From contig WELA01003692.1 in assembly GCA_009602735.1 (NCBI GenBank), positions 175,186 to 209,523 of the forward strand: 34,338 nucleotides of DNA, in the 5' to 3' direction. Every line of letters starts with the position of its first letter. The first letter of the stretch is position 1. The position numbers and the translations under genes are program-made. Under the pieces are notes generated by a model that was not told the DNA's origin, did no database searches, and was given only the letters and a program-made list of their open reading frames with translations. The DNA is from Mesotaenium endlicherianum (Eukaryota; Streptophyta; Zygnematophyceae; Zygnematales; Mesotaeniaceae). Of the stretch, positions 10,836 to 22,422 are shown piece after piece.

Positions 10836-11731
10836 GTGAGATCAGCAAATGCGCCTTGTGCACCTGCCACCTGTCCTCCGCTTGCCGCTGACGTGTGTGT
10901 TGAGGCAGATGTGCTGAGCTGGTGAACCCTAAATCTTTGGCCAGGAACAAGTGGCGAGCGGCTGTCCAACGCTGTGGCCTGCTGCCAGCTGTCAGTATGA
11001 TAAGCTGCACTTCATGCTATCTCAGAGCTATTGCTAGGAGTGTACTTATCGTACATCCTCTCGCTTAGAGCATAAGGGGCACAGGCATATTCTTCGAGTG
11101 AGTATCCTTCTCGGATAGCGCGGAGGTAAAAGTTTCGACGAGCGCGCGGCTGAGTCAGCCATGCAGTGAGTGCTAGGGCTGTAAGCCTCCTGGTGAGCTC
11201 AACGAGCCTGTGAGGGCCACGACTCTGACAGACCTGCAGCAGCAGCCCAGCCCTTTCTAAATGCCCCTGCTCTTTCTTCACCGACGCATCGAGGCGGTGA
11301 TGTTGCAGGGCTTGTTGAAGGGGCTGTTGTGGAACACCACCACTCGCTCGTCATCTTTTGATTTTCACTCTTCCTGCGCTCCGCTCCTGCCCCCTTCCCG
11401 CTTACGCTGCACGCTGTGTCTCAGCCACTGAGCCTTATTCGGCTCATTCCCTTTCTCCGTGCGCGTGCCTGTGCGTGCCTGTGTGTCGTGCTCTTAATAA
11501 CATCCAGCCTGGTCTCTCTCCGCATATGCCCGAGTGACGTATCCTGAGAAGCACTTGGCTCGAGCCTCGTTCCCCCCTCTCAGCATGCGCCGGCATGTGG
11601 TGTATTCTGAAAAACAGTGGGCCCGTCCTCCTTGCTCTATATGTGTCCTTGTATCCTCGTGTTATTAGAATTCGTCCGGCCCGTCCCCACTCTTCATGTG
11701 TGCGCCTGTCTGCATCGTGTGTGGAAAGCAG
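10836..11731 (+). other. Intron 1 of the coiled-coil gene
   Basis: This 896-bp intron has GTGAGA at the donor and AAAGCAG at the acceptor. It joins exon 1 and exon 2 in frame through a split Arg codon. Stop codons occur in all frames and no coding content is recognised. Confidence 0.7.
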
Positions 11732-13406
11732 GGGCACTGTGAGGCGGCTGGAGACGCAAGTGGGCGCGGTGTCCGACAAGCTCTACACACGCGAGGAGGA
11801 GCTGCGCCAGGTGGCGGCGGAAGGGGCCGCCAAGGACGCCCAGCTGACGCGCTTGCAGGCTCTCCTCAACAAGCTCGACCCTGGCGGCGCTTCAGTGCGG
11901 GAGGGCAGTTGGGATCTGGGTAGTGTTGACTCCCTCTCTGCCAGAGCTGATCAAGTTGACCAAGTTGACCTGGGTCAAAACTGGCAGGAGGGCGGGGGTC
12001 ACCAGGTTAAGGCTCAGTGGCAGAGGGAGGCGCGTCTGGGGAAGCACGTCTCGGGAGAGGGCGCCACCTGTATCAGCTCAAATGGAGAAAAAGAAGGGGT
12101 CACTATGGGGCATCAGATGAGCCATCTGGGTGCCGCCAGCTCATCAGCCAACTCGGGCAGGGAAGGAGGCGAGGCGCAGAGCCTTGCAGCTGCAGTCGAC
12201 AGGTGTCGCGCCCTGGAGCGCGAGAAGGAGAAGATGGCAGGGCGCGTGAGCATGCTGGACGGCGAGCGAGCAGTAGTGCAAGACAGGTGTCGGAGCCTGG
12301 AGCTACGCGTGGCGGCGCTGGCAACGGAGGTGGCAGCTGTCACCGCCCGGCTGGAGGCCCAGCAAGGTGCTGACGAGGCGAAGCGGTGGGCCCTGGAGCG
12401 ACAGGTGGAGGACCTGGGAGGGAGCCTGAGGGATGCCTGGGAGGCTGCGAGGGTGGTGAGGGAGGAGGCCGACAGGCAGAGAGCCGCGCAGCAGGAGAGG
12501 GAGGCTGGGCTGCTGGCGAAGCTGGGAGAGAGGGAGGGGCAGCTGGAGAGGCTGAGAGGGGAGGTGGAGGAGAGGGAGCGCGCGTATGAGGGGGAGAGGG
12601 ACGCGCTGAACGCCACGTGTCAGGAGCTGGTGGGCCGCCTGGAGGGCGAGGAGCGCAAGTGGGCGAGCCTGAGGCGCGAGCTCGACACAAAGAAGAGGGA
12701 GCTTGACAGCGGCAGCAGCAGGAGGGAGAGGGAGCAGGTGGAGGAGAGGGAGCGCGCCCGGGAGGAGGTGCGGAGGGGGCTGCAGGGGCGGTGGGATGGC
12801 GAGAGGAGGGAGCTCCAGGAGAAGCTGTATGAGATGGAGGAAGCTGCGGCGGTGCTGAAGGAGGAGCTGGAGATGGAGAGGGAGGAGGGGGGGAGGAGGG
12901 AGCGGCAGCTGGCGGGGCAGCTGGCAATCCAGCAGCAGATGGGGGTGCAGCTGGCCAGCCAGCTGGCAACGCACCGCCAGCTGGTCGCTGACCTGGAGAG
13001 ACAGGTGTCGGCCAAGGCGGCCCAGCTGGTGGAGGAGGAGCGCGCGGTGAAGGAGGTGGAGGAGATGCTGGGTCAGGTCGAGGCCGCGCAGGAGGCGATG
13101 ATGCAGGAGAATGGGGAGCTCCGGGCGGCGAAAGAAGCGCTGGAGGCCAGCCGGGCGGCAGACGTCGCCGCCCTGGAGGAGGAGGTACGGAGGCTCGCAG
13201 AGCTTGCGAGGGCCGCGCGGCAGGAGGAGGAGAGGTTGCAGACGCGCGTGGAATACGAGCGGCAGCGTAGCAACATGCTCATGGAGGAGGCCAACTCGTA
13301 CAAGGCGCAGCTCGACACCTGGCGCGCCGGCAGCGGCGCTGCCGACGAGGCTGGTGCTGTGGCGGACGCCGGCCCTGCCGCCGAAATTGCTGCGCTGCAG
13401 GAGGAG
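11732..13406 (+). CDS. Acidic low-complexity coiled-coil protein, exon 2 (coiled coil)
   Basis: The exon begins after the CAG acceptor at 11729-11731 and completes the Arg codon split by the upstream donor, then reads GTVRRLETQVGAV. It encodes about 558 residues of heptad-type sequence rich in Leu, Glu, Arg and Ala with short breaks, for example RCRALEREKEKM and LERQVEDLGGSLRDA, and Gln/Leu repeats (QLASQLATHRQLVADLE). This is typical of long rod-like scaffolds such as golgins, Hook or filament-type proteins, but none of these can be assigned. The frame closes at GAGGAG before a GTGCGC donor at 13407. The frame open beyond 13406 runs into the intron and becomes Cys/Ala-rich, unlike the coil, which supports the splice site. 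Confidence 0.75.
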
Positions 13407-13703
13407 GTGCGCGCTTGCTCTCGCCCCGTGTCTCCCCCGCTCTGCGCGCTCGCCTGCGCCTCCCTTCTATCCGTTGTTACGGTGCCAGCTGGCACCCTGC
13501 TTGCTGGGCTAGCTGCGTGCCTAGCAGCGTGCCTGCCTGCGTCCGTGCATGCTCTGTGCGTCGCGAGTGGAAAAAGGTGCCTGTTCTCATGCATGGTGGT
13601 CCTTGTGTGCTATTCGCACCATAGCAGCCAAAAAGTACGTCCAGCCTGACGGAGGTGGTGGCCTTACTTCTCGCGTGCATGTGTGCCACGTGGCGCATTG
13701 CAG
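13407..13703 (+). other. Intron 2 of the coiled-coil gene
   Basis: This 297-bp intron (GTGCGC...TTGCAG) separates two coiled-coil segments in phase 0. The read-through of exon 2 into it gives Cys-, Ala- and Val-rich sequence unlike the coil. Confidence 0.7.
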
Positions 13704-13874
13704 ATAGAGAGACTCCGGGGCCAGCTTGAGGAGGAGCGGCAAGGCCACAACGAGGACTGCGATGCGTTGGAGCGGGAGGCTGCTCTTATGTCCTCCGCCT
13801 TCCACAGCCTCAACTTGGAGCTGAACCGTGTAAAAGTGCAGGCGCAAGTCCAGTCGAGTGCCAACGCTAAGTGA
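13704..13874 (+). CDS. Acidic low-complexity coiled-coil protein, exon 3 (C-terminus)
   Basis: After the TTGCAG acceptor at 13698-13703 the coil resumes in phase 0 with IERLRGQLEEERQGH and ends at TGA 13872-13874. The last block (EREAALMSSAFHSLNLELNR) faintly recalls the conserved end of Hook-type adaptors (a Ser-Ala-Phe/Trp helix), but the match is too short to name the gene. GTGAGG follows directly after the AA of the last Lys codon, so a further donor and another exon cannot be excluded. The downstream sequence is AT-rich and shows no obvious continuation. Confidence 0.65.
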   Translation: MERLRGQLEEERQGHNEDCDALEREAALMSSAFHSLNLELNRVKVQAQVQSSANAK

Positions 13875-15264
13875 GGGCCAGACGAATTCTCAACGGAGTA
13901 GGCGAACGAGGCCTCTGCGGAGCACTCTTGTGAAGGATGTGGGGTGAAAGACGTCCCCATTTTGGTATATATATGTCTGTCTGCAATTGCAAAGCTAGCA
14001 AAAAATTTATGGGAGCAAAAGTCGTCTCTTTTTTACAAACAAAACTATAATCACAATTTAAATTTTACGGGTTGCATATACCAGACACATACCACCTTGC
14101 GAAAGGGGTAGACTTATTGATGGTAGGCTGAAATATCTCGTTACATAGGCTACTGCTTTGTAGAAGTCAACTAAATGATGAAGTCAAACGTTCCAGCTCA
14201 ATTTCTGTTCTGTTGATTCTTGCTCTTAGCTGGCCCAGCCGCGAAATATATAAATTTGAGTGAATTTTTTGGATGTATCTTCATCACAACCCCGCCAGCA
14301 GCTTATGCGTCCATCGAGTAAGAAACTAGAAAGCACACATGAGTATCATCCACACCTCCCAGGAGCTTCTTACTTGTTTGTAAGCCACGAAATGGGAAAC
14401 TTCAATATATGGATGATGCTGATCACACTCTTCTGCCTACCTTTTGACACCTTCAAAATCAGGAAGCGAATTTGTGCTGCTATATATACAAGCGTCGATC
14501 AGCTAAGCAACTATAGCTTTTTGCTTATGATTATGAAAAATTAGAAGGTGCACATTCACGATTGGAATTTATGTTGTACAGGATGATAGAAGAGCATTAC
14601 AAGAGGCACATGGCAATGAATCCATCAGCTTGAGTCAAGTTTATGCTTGCTTGGGTCATCTCAAAAGTCATGTCCTATATTTCTGCATATTTCGGGAAGT
14701 ACGGAACAAATCCGAGGCATCTAAACACCCTGCGTATGCTTTACAAATTACTCCTGAAATTAGGAAAAGCATTGCAAAGGAATAATTAGTTCTGAAGTTG
14801 TTGCACTAATGCATGGTTTACCGACGCCTTAATTTGTGAGGTGGGGCACTAACTAGACGGCTCCAATGAAGTCACTCTCAATGCTTGAAGTACAATCAAA
14901 TTAGCAATAAGTTTCATAGTAGTCGTCAAAATCTTTTATCATAAGATATGTGTTTGTGCCAGCAGTTTAAATGACAATAAGAAGCATACACTCTGAAAAA
15001 GTGCAATTGGTGAAACGGCAGAAAGGCATCGACAAAATCAGCGTTGGGATTGGGTCCCAGCGCAGCTGGATGACAATGTAAACAAAACCACCATAAAATT
15101 CCAACAGAAAATTTCAGCTGGAAAATCTCCGCATCTAGGATCGCTAGGAGTTGACTCTCACGATTAGTAAACGGCTGGTCAAAATAATTATTTGTCCAAA
15201 AATCTAACTTCAGCGACAGACTTAGGTGTAGACGAGTCCGTTAAGGTTTAAATTTTTGTAAGAT

Positions 15265-15284
15265 CAAAGATGGTGCCATCTTTG
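15265..15284. repeat. Small perfect inverted repeat
   Basis: Two 9-base arms, CAAAGATGG and CCATCTTTG, are separated by TG. The site is too short to call a transposon end or a terminator; function is unknown. Confidence 0.7.
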
Positions 15285-18183
15285 CAACAAGACCCACATT
15301 TATTCATGTTAGCATATAACTGATTCTTCTTAGAGTTTCAATCCCTAGTTTTGGACTTCACGTCCATCGATTGCTAGCTGGCGTATAATGCGGCGTACTT
15401 TGTCGTATTTGCTAAAATACGCAAAATTCTTCAAAGTTCAGTTTTGTAATTGACCCTGTCTCTTTGATTCGCTTTGTTCTTTTTAATTGATTCCAAAATC
15501 ATACCGCTTCACAAGTCATTTTGCGCACGTACAGGATGGCCAAGTGGACCTATCACAACTGACACACTTGTATCAAGAAGTCGCAATTGGCAAAAAACAG
15601 GATTGCAACTATTTGATGACAACCTTGAACCTGTTGTAGCCCGTGGGCATCATGAAAATTGGGCAAGGGGGCTCCTGACCCCTCCCCCCCTCCCATAGAA
15701 ATTTTTTGGTGTTCATGTTTGGGTTCACTAGTCACATACTTATCTTCCTGGGACCAAGAAAGATAACAAGAAGAGTTGCTCAAGAGATACCTATTACCAA
15801 CTTGTTATGTATATAGCACAAGACACTAGCATGGACATCTAATCTGCACATTGGTATTTGACACTCGCTCTTCTTTCTTATGATTGGCATGGCTACGATG
15901 CCACATGTGTCAGGAGATAATGGTCATGTGTCGTGTATGTTGTAGTAGAAAAAAATGAATAGTCTTTTAATTTTGTCGTAAGAACATCCGCTATGTTTTC
16001 AGCAGCGTTGCACTTCAATTTAGATTCAGCTGTTATTCTAAGCTCATGTAGCGATGGCCAAATTTGAAAGCACGATGAACAATTGACACTTATTGTTGTG
16101 TACATATTTGTTATTCAAATGAAATATAAAACACCATGGTTGTGAATCATGCTGCAAGTTACATCATCAATGTTTCACAACTCTCATCGTGAGATGTGCA
16201 AGAAATATGAAGTATACAACAATTTAGCAAATAAGTGCATCTTCACAAATTGTAATGGATTAGTGCATTATATATTTGATTAATTGCGTACATCATTAAT
16301 TAAGTAATATGTCAGTATACTTACATGTGCGAGTTCATCAAAATGAACATGTATCGATATAGTGCAAGTTTTCTTACTTTGTCAAAAAGGTCAGTAGGAT
16401 GACTTTTGTATCATAGTGTAGTTTGCTGAAAGTGTCAGTATATATGTAGGACATAATATCAGTAGGTTGATATATAGAAAGCTCGCATACTAGTAGTCAA
16501 TAAACCTAGACTCAGTACACTGAGGATAAATATATCAATAAGATGATTATTGCGGATTGGCACATTTGACCGACCGTTAATATACTGAAAGTCGAGAGGT
16601 TGACTAGGATTTGGTAAATCGATGTCCTACCAATGTGGTTAAATCCTGGGTAGGCGGAGCCGTCGTCAGTTAGCTAAACAGCTAGGACTTCAGTCAACCT
16701 AGATCCATGGGTCCCAACTTAACGGGTTTCCCACAAAACGGCGCACCTTGCGTAGTGGTCAACCAGGTGGTCACTAGTTACATATAGCACGCTGGGATCT
16801 TGTGGTCCCTCATTTTGGACAGTAGGCTTTAGAGTCGGATTTCTCTTGCAAGTTAGGGGGTGCACTTTTGGTTTGTTATTATGACCAGCTTTCATGGAAA
16901 TTAACATAGCTTCCTCGTCTGTGCACCACATTAAGCACACTCGGACATTTTTGGAAAAGTATCGTCAAGACGCGTCCGTTGCCGTTGATTTTGCTCAATT
17001 TTCGTCTTCATCTTCTTCCCTAGTTGCTTCTTTACAAATGTTCAGTACTCTAAAAACTTCTCATAGGCGTGATCCTTTGTGTATTTCTTGTAGTCGTCAT
17101 CTGGGAAGGATCCGCGCACCACTACTCATATGTAGAGCACCACAATATGGTTGCACCACGCCTTCCATGGTCTTGTCAACCACTATTTATCTCCTATATG
17201 AAGATAAATTTCAGCATTGCAAAAGCATTTCATACTGAAGCATTTCAACACTTTTGGGTATCAGCTCTTCATTTGTGCTTGAATCATGTGTGTGCATACA
17301 AGATGTTAAAAAGTATTGCAAGTATAAGCTCATCTTGAGTGTTTGTTAAGATTACACGCCAATGACAATATAAATGGCCAGCAAAGTCTGCACCTTCTTT
17401 GTTCCGAGCGTGTGCATATTTCTTACATCGTCAAGTCATACGCACATGAAAGGTGATATCATTGTGACGAGGCATATCATTGAGCATACACTGCGGCACT
17501 GAGAGGGACGTGGCCAGGGACTTCGAGCAAAATGCGATGACATACATCATGTAGCTCTGTGCAAGTATGACAAGGTAGTGTGGGTCTATCTTCAAGTCGA
17601 TTTCTCTCATTGAACAATTAAAACGATTACTCAACAAATGCAAATTTGACAATTTGTGTTCAAATTGCCTGATTTCGAAAGAAAGAAGGTGATTTTAGAA
17701 AGAATAGTAGGAGTAGTAGTATGCTACAAATTGCGCGTCATCTGTTCTTGTCTAGTCCTTTCCTACATGCTGCTACGCTTGTCTGTACTTGACTAATTAA
17801 GAACAATACAAAGAGGTCAAAACAACTATATTCCAGCTTCTAAACAACACTATGGATTGGCAGCTGCACTCTTGCTGTGTTGAGGTTGTCCGTCAAATCG
17901 CCGCCGTTGGTGACTACCAATTGACAAAACATATTGTAACACTAACAACAACAACCACACTATCGTGCATGGCGAAGACTATTGCTGGCACCAACTTCGT
18001 TGCCTGCCTCGTGCCTCTCCCAGTGGAGTGGAGGGTTAGAGGGGTGGGTGGGTGGGTATGTGTAGCAACTACCTTCCTGCTGCAATGAGGCTTCTTTGCA
18101 ACGAGAAGCCTTATGAGGAGTTCGTTTGTCGATGAGACACAACACGTGTGAAATCGATTAAATTTGAACACTTGTCAAACTTT

Positions 18184-18210
18184 GGTTTGCGACATGAAAT
18201 GTCGCAAACC
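18184..18210. repeat. 12-bp perfect inverted repeat (hairpin)
   Basis: The arms GGTTTGCGACAT and ATGTCGCAAACC are separated by GAA. The similarity continues imperfectly outwards (CAAACTTT against the complement of TTCAAATTTG). It could be a decayed miniature inverted element core or a protein-binding palindrome. No gene lies next to it. Confidence 0.75.
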
Positions 18211-19658
18211 TTCAAATTTGCATACACAAAGGCACTACATACTAAGAGTTGGAGTATCTACCTTTAGTCTACTTCCTCGTAATGTACGTGTTGACGCTTC
18301 CTTCACTAGCTACTATGATATGGTGGCATTCTTGCTTTGTGAAAGCTACTTCTCAATTTGCAAAAAGTCCTAAAATGTCTAAGAAAGGCGATCCAGCTAT
18401 GATGGCGCTTGAAGACAAAATTTTTGAAAAAGTCTGTACAGAAGCAAGTTTTGGCTCGACATAGTCCTCTTAGAAAGGAACTTAAATGCCATCAAGTCAC
18501 AATGATTTTATATCAAATTTATTATCGTGACTTGTCCCACAAAATGTAATGTCACCAATAATCAAGCACCTTTATTATATTCGGAAGCCACCAAAACTGG
18601 ACTGGATTGAAAACGGAGAGCAAAAAGCCAATTCCCCGTTCCTGTCCTCTAGCTCAAGAACAACCTTCAAATCAATACGAGCTGAAAACGTCAATTTTAA
18701 AGCTCCTTCCTCGACACCTTGAGATAAGTACAAATTAGTCAAAAAAAACATCATATATGCAGGTAATTAGTTGCCATTTACAAAAGACAATTTCTTTTTG
18801 CAGTCATGCCACATTATCCCTCTAGGTCCTACTTGTCAGTTGATCCGCGCTCTTTGGATCAAGTATGAAAGAGAACGTCGAGCAGAAAAGTCCATGAAGA
18901 TTGATAACTTACTGCATGTGCTACATCTCAACAGATTATGGAAGTATGATGCTCATGGAAACAAGAAAACCGCATAGTATCTTCCGCGTAATGATTGACC
19001 CAGTAGAAGAGTGAATACAGCCACTAACACTAAGGGTTCAACAGCTGTCAGCCGAGGATGGGCAAAACAGGGCCAACCAAATGGCGGCTAACTTTGGGCA
19101 GCTGGAGACCATGGGCCCCACAGCCAAAGCCGCAATGCGGTCGCTGCAAACCCCGTCCATGCACCAGAGCAAGGCAGACATACGAAATGATGAAAGGCCC
19201 TCACAAACTATTCCGAGAAAAAGAACAGCCAGCGCATTGCAGCAGATTGTAGTTCACACCGAGTGCATCGTCGCACAAGGATGATAAGTGTACAACAGAT
19301 GCAATCACCGGCAACGAACCATCCGGCACACAGAGCTCAGAACGACACGTTGATGACACACGCGCTGCTGTGCAGCGCTGTGCAGCAGCCAATCAAGCAT
19401 CACAATTGCTGTGCATGATGAAAACAGTCCAAAGGAAAGAAGCACAACCACAAAGTTACAAACAACCGTATCGCAATCTGGGAGGGAGTAGGACACAACA
19501 GGGTCTATACTGAGTGTGTGAGAGAGAGGGAGCAGAAGTGCACATGCATGCTGTCCTGCGCAAAAAAAGTCAGTGCACTGCCAGATGATCTCCGAGGACT
19601 GAGGACGTGACCCCTGAGTGCTGACAAGCTGGCTGGGTGAGTCCCTTCTGGGCAGGTG

Positions 19659-20579
19659 TTAGAAAATAATACCTGCAAACAGTCCCAAGGTGTACAGCCC
19701 AATCATGCCAAACATGCCATACAAGAGCTCGTCCTGCTGGAGCAGCGTGTGAGCTGAGGGGTGGCCTTTACTGCCAGCCTCCTCGAGAAGCACAAGGATG
19801 TTGCGGGCGGCCGATGACGCGACGGCCATCGTCTTGAGAGTGCACAACCTCTCCTTTTCTCGGAGCTCCTTGTACAGCTCCAGGGCCTTCCCGTACTGCC
19901 CCGCTGCAAAATTCTGATCCGCTGCTTTGGTGTACCATTTAAATGCCTCATCACGGCTCTTGGGCACGCCGGTGCCCTCGAGATAGCAGCACGCGGCCTG
20001 CTCCTGGGCGTGGGCAAACCCCATGTCTGCTGCTTCCGAAAAGAGCTTGAACCCCCTCTGCTGGTCGACTTGCACGCCGCACATTCCAAGAAAATGAGCC
20101 GTCCCCAGAATGCACATGGCGTAAGCTCCCCCTGGCTGGATGGCCATCCTCTCCAGATGGGGCAGGGGGTCCTGGTGGGGCCGGATCTTGTCGTACACAT
20201 GACCCATCAACACACATGTCTCACAGATGATGTCTCCGTTCTCGGCTTTCCAGCGGAACCAGCTCACCAGCGCGTCGTATTCGTCCTCGTGACCCGACTC
20301 CACTGACGTCCAGCTCGCAAGCATGGCGGCAAGGCCATGGCCCTGCTCGGCCGCTTTGGCATACCAGTAGTGTGCAGACTGGTTGTCAACGGGCATGCCA
20401 ATGCCCAACATGTTGCACCAGCCCCGCATGCACTGGTAGTCAGATTTGCCCTCCAGTGCACCTTCCCACCGCAGGACCGACGAGCCTCGGCAGGTGAGCT
20501 CGTCAAATAATCGGTGCTGCTCCTCCACACACGGCAGCCTGCCCATATCGCCTCCCTGTGGTGCCTCTTGCTGCCACAT
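19659..20579 (-). CDS. Sel1-repeat protein with C-terminal hydrophobic tail
   Basis: This intact frame of 306 codons starts at an ATG (20577-20579) and ends at 19659. It contains Sel1-like (TPR-related) helical repeats: near residues 48-85 (VDNQSAHYWYAKAAEQGHG), near 152-190 (VDQQRGFKLFSEAADMGFAHA) and near 192-235 (LEGTGVPKSRDEAFKWYTKAADQ). These match the pattern G-x-G-V-x-x-D-x-x-x-A-x-x-W-Y-x-K-A-A. A helical segment (KALELYKELREKERL) follows, and the last 20 residues (from LYGMFG) are hydrophobic and end in IIF, like a tail anchor. Sel1 repeats bind partner proteins, for example in ER quality control. The tail suggests a membrane-anchored scaffold facing the cytosol; the partner is unknown. 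An upstream exon cannot be excluded because the N-terminus is not distinctive. Confidence 0.8.
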   Translation of the reverse strand: MWQQEAPQGGDMGRLPCVEEQHRLFDELTCRGSSVLRWEGALEGKSDYQCMRGWCNMLGIGMPVDNQSAHYWYAKAAEQGHGLAAMLASWTSVESGHEDEYDALVSWFRWKAENGDIICETCVLMGHVYDKIRPHQDPLPHLERMAIQPGGAYAMCILGTAHFLGMCGVQVDQQRGFKLFSEAADMGFAHAQEQAACCYLEGTGVPKSRDEAFKWYTKAADQNFAAGQYGKALELYKELREKERLCTLKTMAVASSAARNILVLLEEAGSKGHPSAHTLLQQDELLYGMFGMIGLYTLGLFAGIIF

Positions 20580-22129
20580 TGCACAAGAGACCCGCCCTCC
20601 ATCCCATCTAGGTCAGACACGACTGCTGCTCCCTCGTCCTCCTCCACACAGCACACTTCAGGACACGCCATGCCGGCTCTTGCCTTCGAGATCCAAAGTA
20701 ACGATGAATGCATCACAAAAGGAGGACGCCTCACCTGACAGGCAGCATACATTGATTCCAAATTCCTCTCCGCAAAGTGTTCATGGACATCAATGATATA
20801 TACTTAAAAATTGTACGAGTTTCATACCTGTGTCAGTCACTGCCTGTCACATGCCTGTCACATTCTGATCAGACAAGCATTAAGGAGGGAGCAATCAGAG
20901 TCAGGTCGAGGTCAAACCACAAAGTGAATCAATCTGGGAACTATACCCGGGCGTCATTTGCTGCTTTTCCCTCCATGGGCTGCTGCTCCTGGAGTCGTCC
21001 CTGGGCATAGCATAAATTGCGACATGCTCGCAATGATGAGGCTCATCGTCACAGAGAGTTCAGTCGCGAGGGGCTGTTGAGAGGAAAATGGACAGGTGGC
21101 ATGCAAGTGTCCACACAAAGTAGGGTGCGGAGTCAGAAATGGCGTCAGGCTGAAAGCTTACTTGAGAGCGGAGCCGGGATGCACTCACGTAGAGCATGTG
21201 CTCCAAGGGACCCCCACCAGCCTCCAGGCTAAGCACACGGTATTTGAAGCGGGCGCTCGCTGAAGAACAGCAAATATATCTTACTTGCCTAATCCGCTTC
21301 CCACACAAGTGGTCTCTTATTGGTACATGGTGATGCACATTCAATAGCTTGGCACGGCCTGGTAGTCGCCATCAAAGAAGAGGGGGTGTGAAGGAAGCTC
21401 GTCCTGGTACGAGGGCCTTGGAATGACGCCGTGAGATGATGTCTATGACGACATGCATGCAATACGCTAGCTCATAGTTGTCGCTTCTTAACGTCAGCTC
21501 TCTGTTTACCAATCTAAGCGATGGGTCATCTTTTAGTATGCCCCTTCGAGAACCGTTCGGACGGTTCAAGCGTCCTTCGCTCTGAATGCCCACACCAGTG
21601 TCGGCGATAAAGGGCGTCGCTGAGGGCCCAGTTTGGTTAAACGTTGGCGAAAAGTTAATATTTTGTTAGGCGTAGTCATGGGGTGCTTACAATTTAAGGA
21701 AATTAAATTGAAGTTTGAAAGTGCAGAATTTTTCTAGACTTTCACACATGAACGAGTTTCAAAATGTTCAATATGTATAAGATCCATGCAGCACAAAAAA
21801 CTCCTTTTACAATCTCACGAGAGTAGACAACTGATGAGATAGATGCTAGAAAATTCTTTATGTAGAAAGGAGACAAGATGAAAGAAAGCATAGCAGTGCA
21901 TTTCTACAGTGCTGTTAGACTTCGCGCGTCAATTTTCCCGTCTCATGTCACCTATTCGCTGTAGAGCGTTGCAGCACAGAGTTGCTAAGAATTCGCACTT
22001 GCGTGCTCACTTGCAAGATTAGTCATGACAAAAATCGCAACACTACCGTTAACACTCCTGCTGCAACGGGAGGGGAGGAATCACGGAAGTCAATCTTGCC
22101 AGCCAAGGCACCTCTGCCACCGATCTCAA
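20580..22129. other. Intergenic region without a recognisable gene
   Basis: The first few hundred bases are upstream of the minus-strand Sel1 gene and could hold its promoter. From about 21600 the sequence becomes AT-rich. No coding family, LTR pair or RNA gene is recognised. The part just left of 22130 might be the leader of the gag-like remnant, but no primer binding site is evident. Confidence 0.55.
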
Positions 22130-22422
22130 ATGGAGAACACTTACGGTGAGTCTTCAGAGACAGCTACCCAACGTGCTCTCTTTGAGCAGTGATTCCAAGA
22201 GAGAGTTACGAGAGCAACTGAGGAAGAGCTCCCTCCCCCTCCTCCTCCTTGTAATCTCCCAGCCGCTGCTCCAGCCCAAGGGCCTAGCCTGGGTTTTGTT
22301 ACACAGCAGAGGGGTCAACTGCAGCAGCTGTTTACTACTTTGGCCGAAGACAAAGTTAACAAGACGGCTGACAATGAAAAGTGGGTCCAACAAGTGAAGA
22401 AGATCAAGCTAAAGCAGGATAT
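22130..22422 (+). pseudogene. Possible retroelement gag-like remnant
   Basis: A plus-strand frame runs from an ATG at 22130 (MENTYGESSETATQRALFEQ), meets a TGA at 22190-22192, then continues open as an acidic, proline-rich and Gln-rich helical peptide (PPPPPPC, QQRGQQLQQLFTTLAEDKV, WVQQVKKIKLKQ). The style resembles the N-terminal helical part of retrotransposon Gag proteins. At about 22422-22430 it ends abruptly against the minus-strand RNase H of the methyltransferase element, so it looks like one side of a rearrangement or insertion breakpoint. No zinc knuckle is seen, and the assignment rests on composition and context only. Confidence 0.3.

Larger units (their letters stand above)
13875..19658. 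other. AT-rich intergenic region without a recognisable gene
   Basis: The region is markedly AT-richer than its surroundings. Only short open frames (60-114 codons) without family resemblance are present. It contains two small perfect inverted repeats (15265-15284 and 18184-18210). The right end, about 19300-19658, is likely the 3' UTR of the minus-strand Sel1 gene: a TGTAA signal on the minus strand lies at 19456-19460, about 200 bases after its stop. I see no LTR, terminal inverted repeat or transposase. Confidence 0.6.

Noticed and set aside
11595..11731. Coiled-coil exon 2 frame extended upstream to 11595
   Set aside because: The residues before the CAG acceptor are not coil-like, and the split Arg codon fits the splice at 11732.
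14260..14544. 94-codon frame in the AT-rich region
   Set aside because: No family resemblance, no coding-type composition, and no neighbouring exon.
16380..16560. Recurring TCAGTAGG-TGA words suggesting a repeat array
   Set aside because: Spacing and sequence are irregular, so it is not a CRISPR or satellite array; no supporting features.
21550..21567. 7-base inverted repeat with a TCGG loop
   Set aside because: It is too short to distinguish from chance in a region with no gene context.
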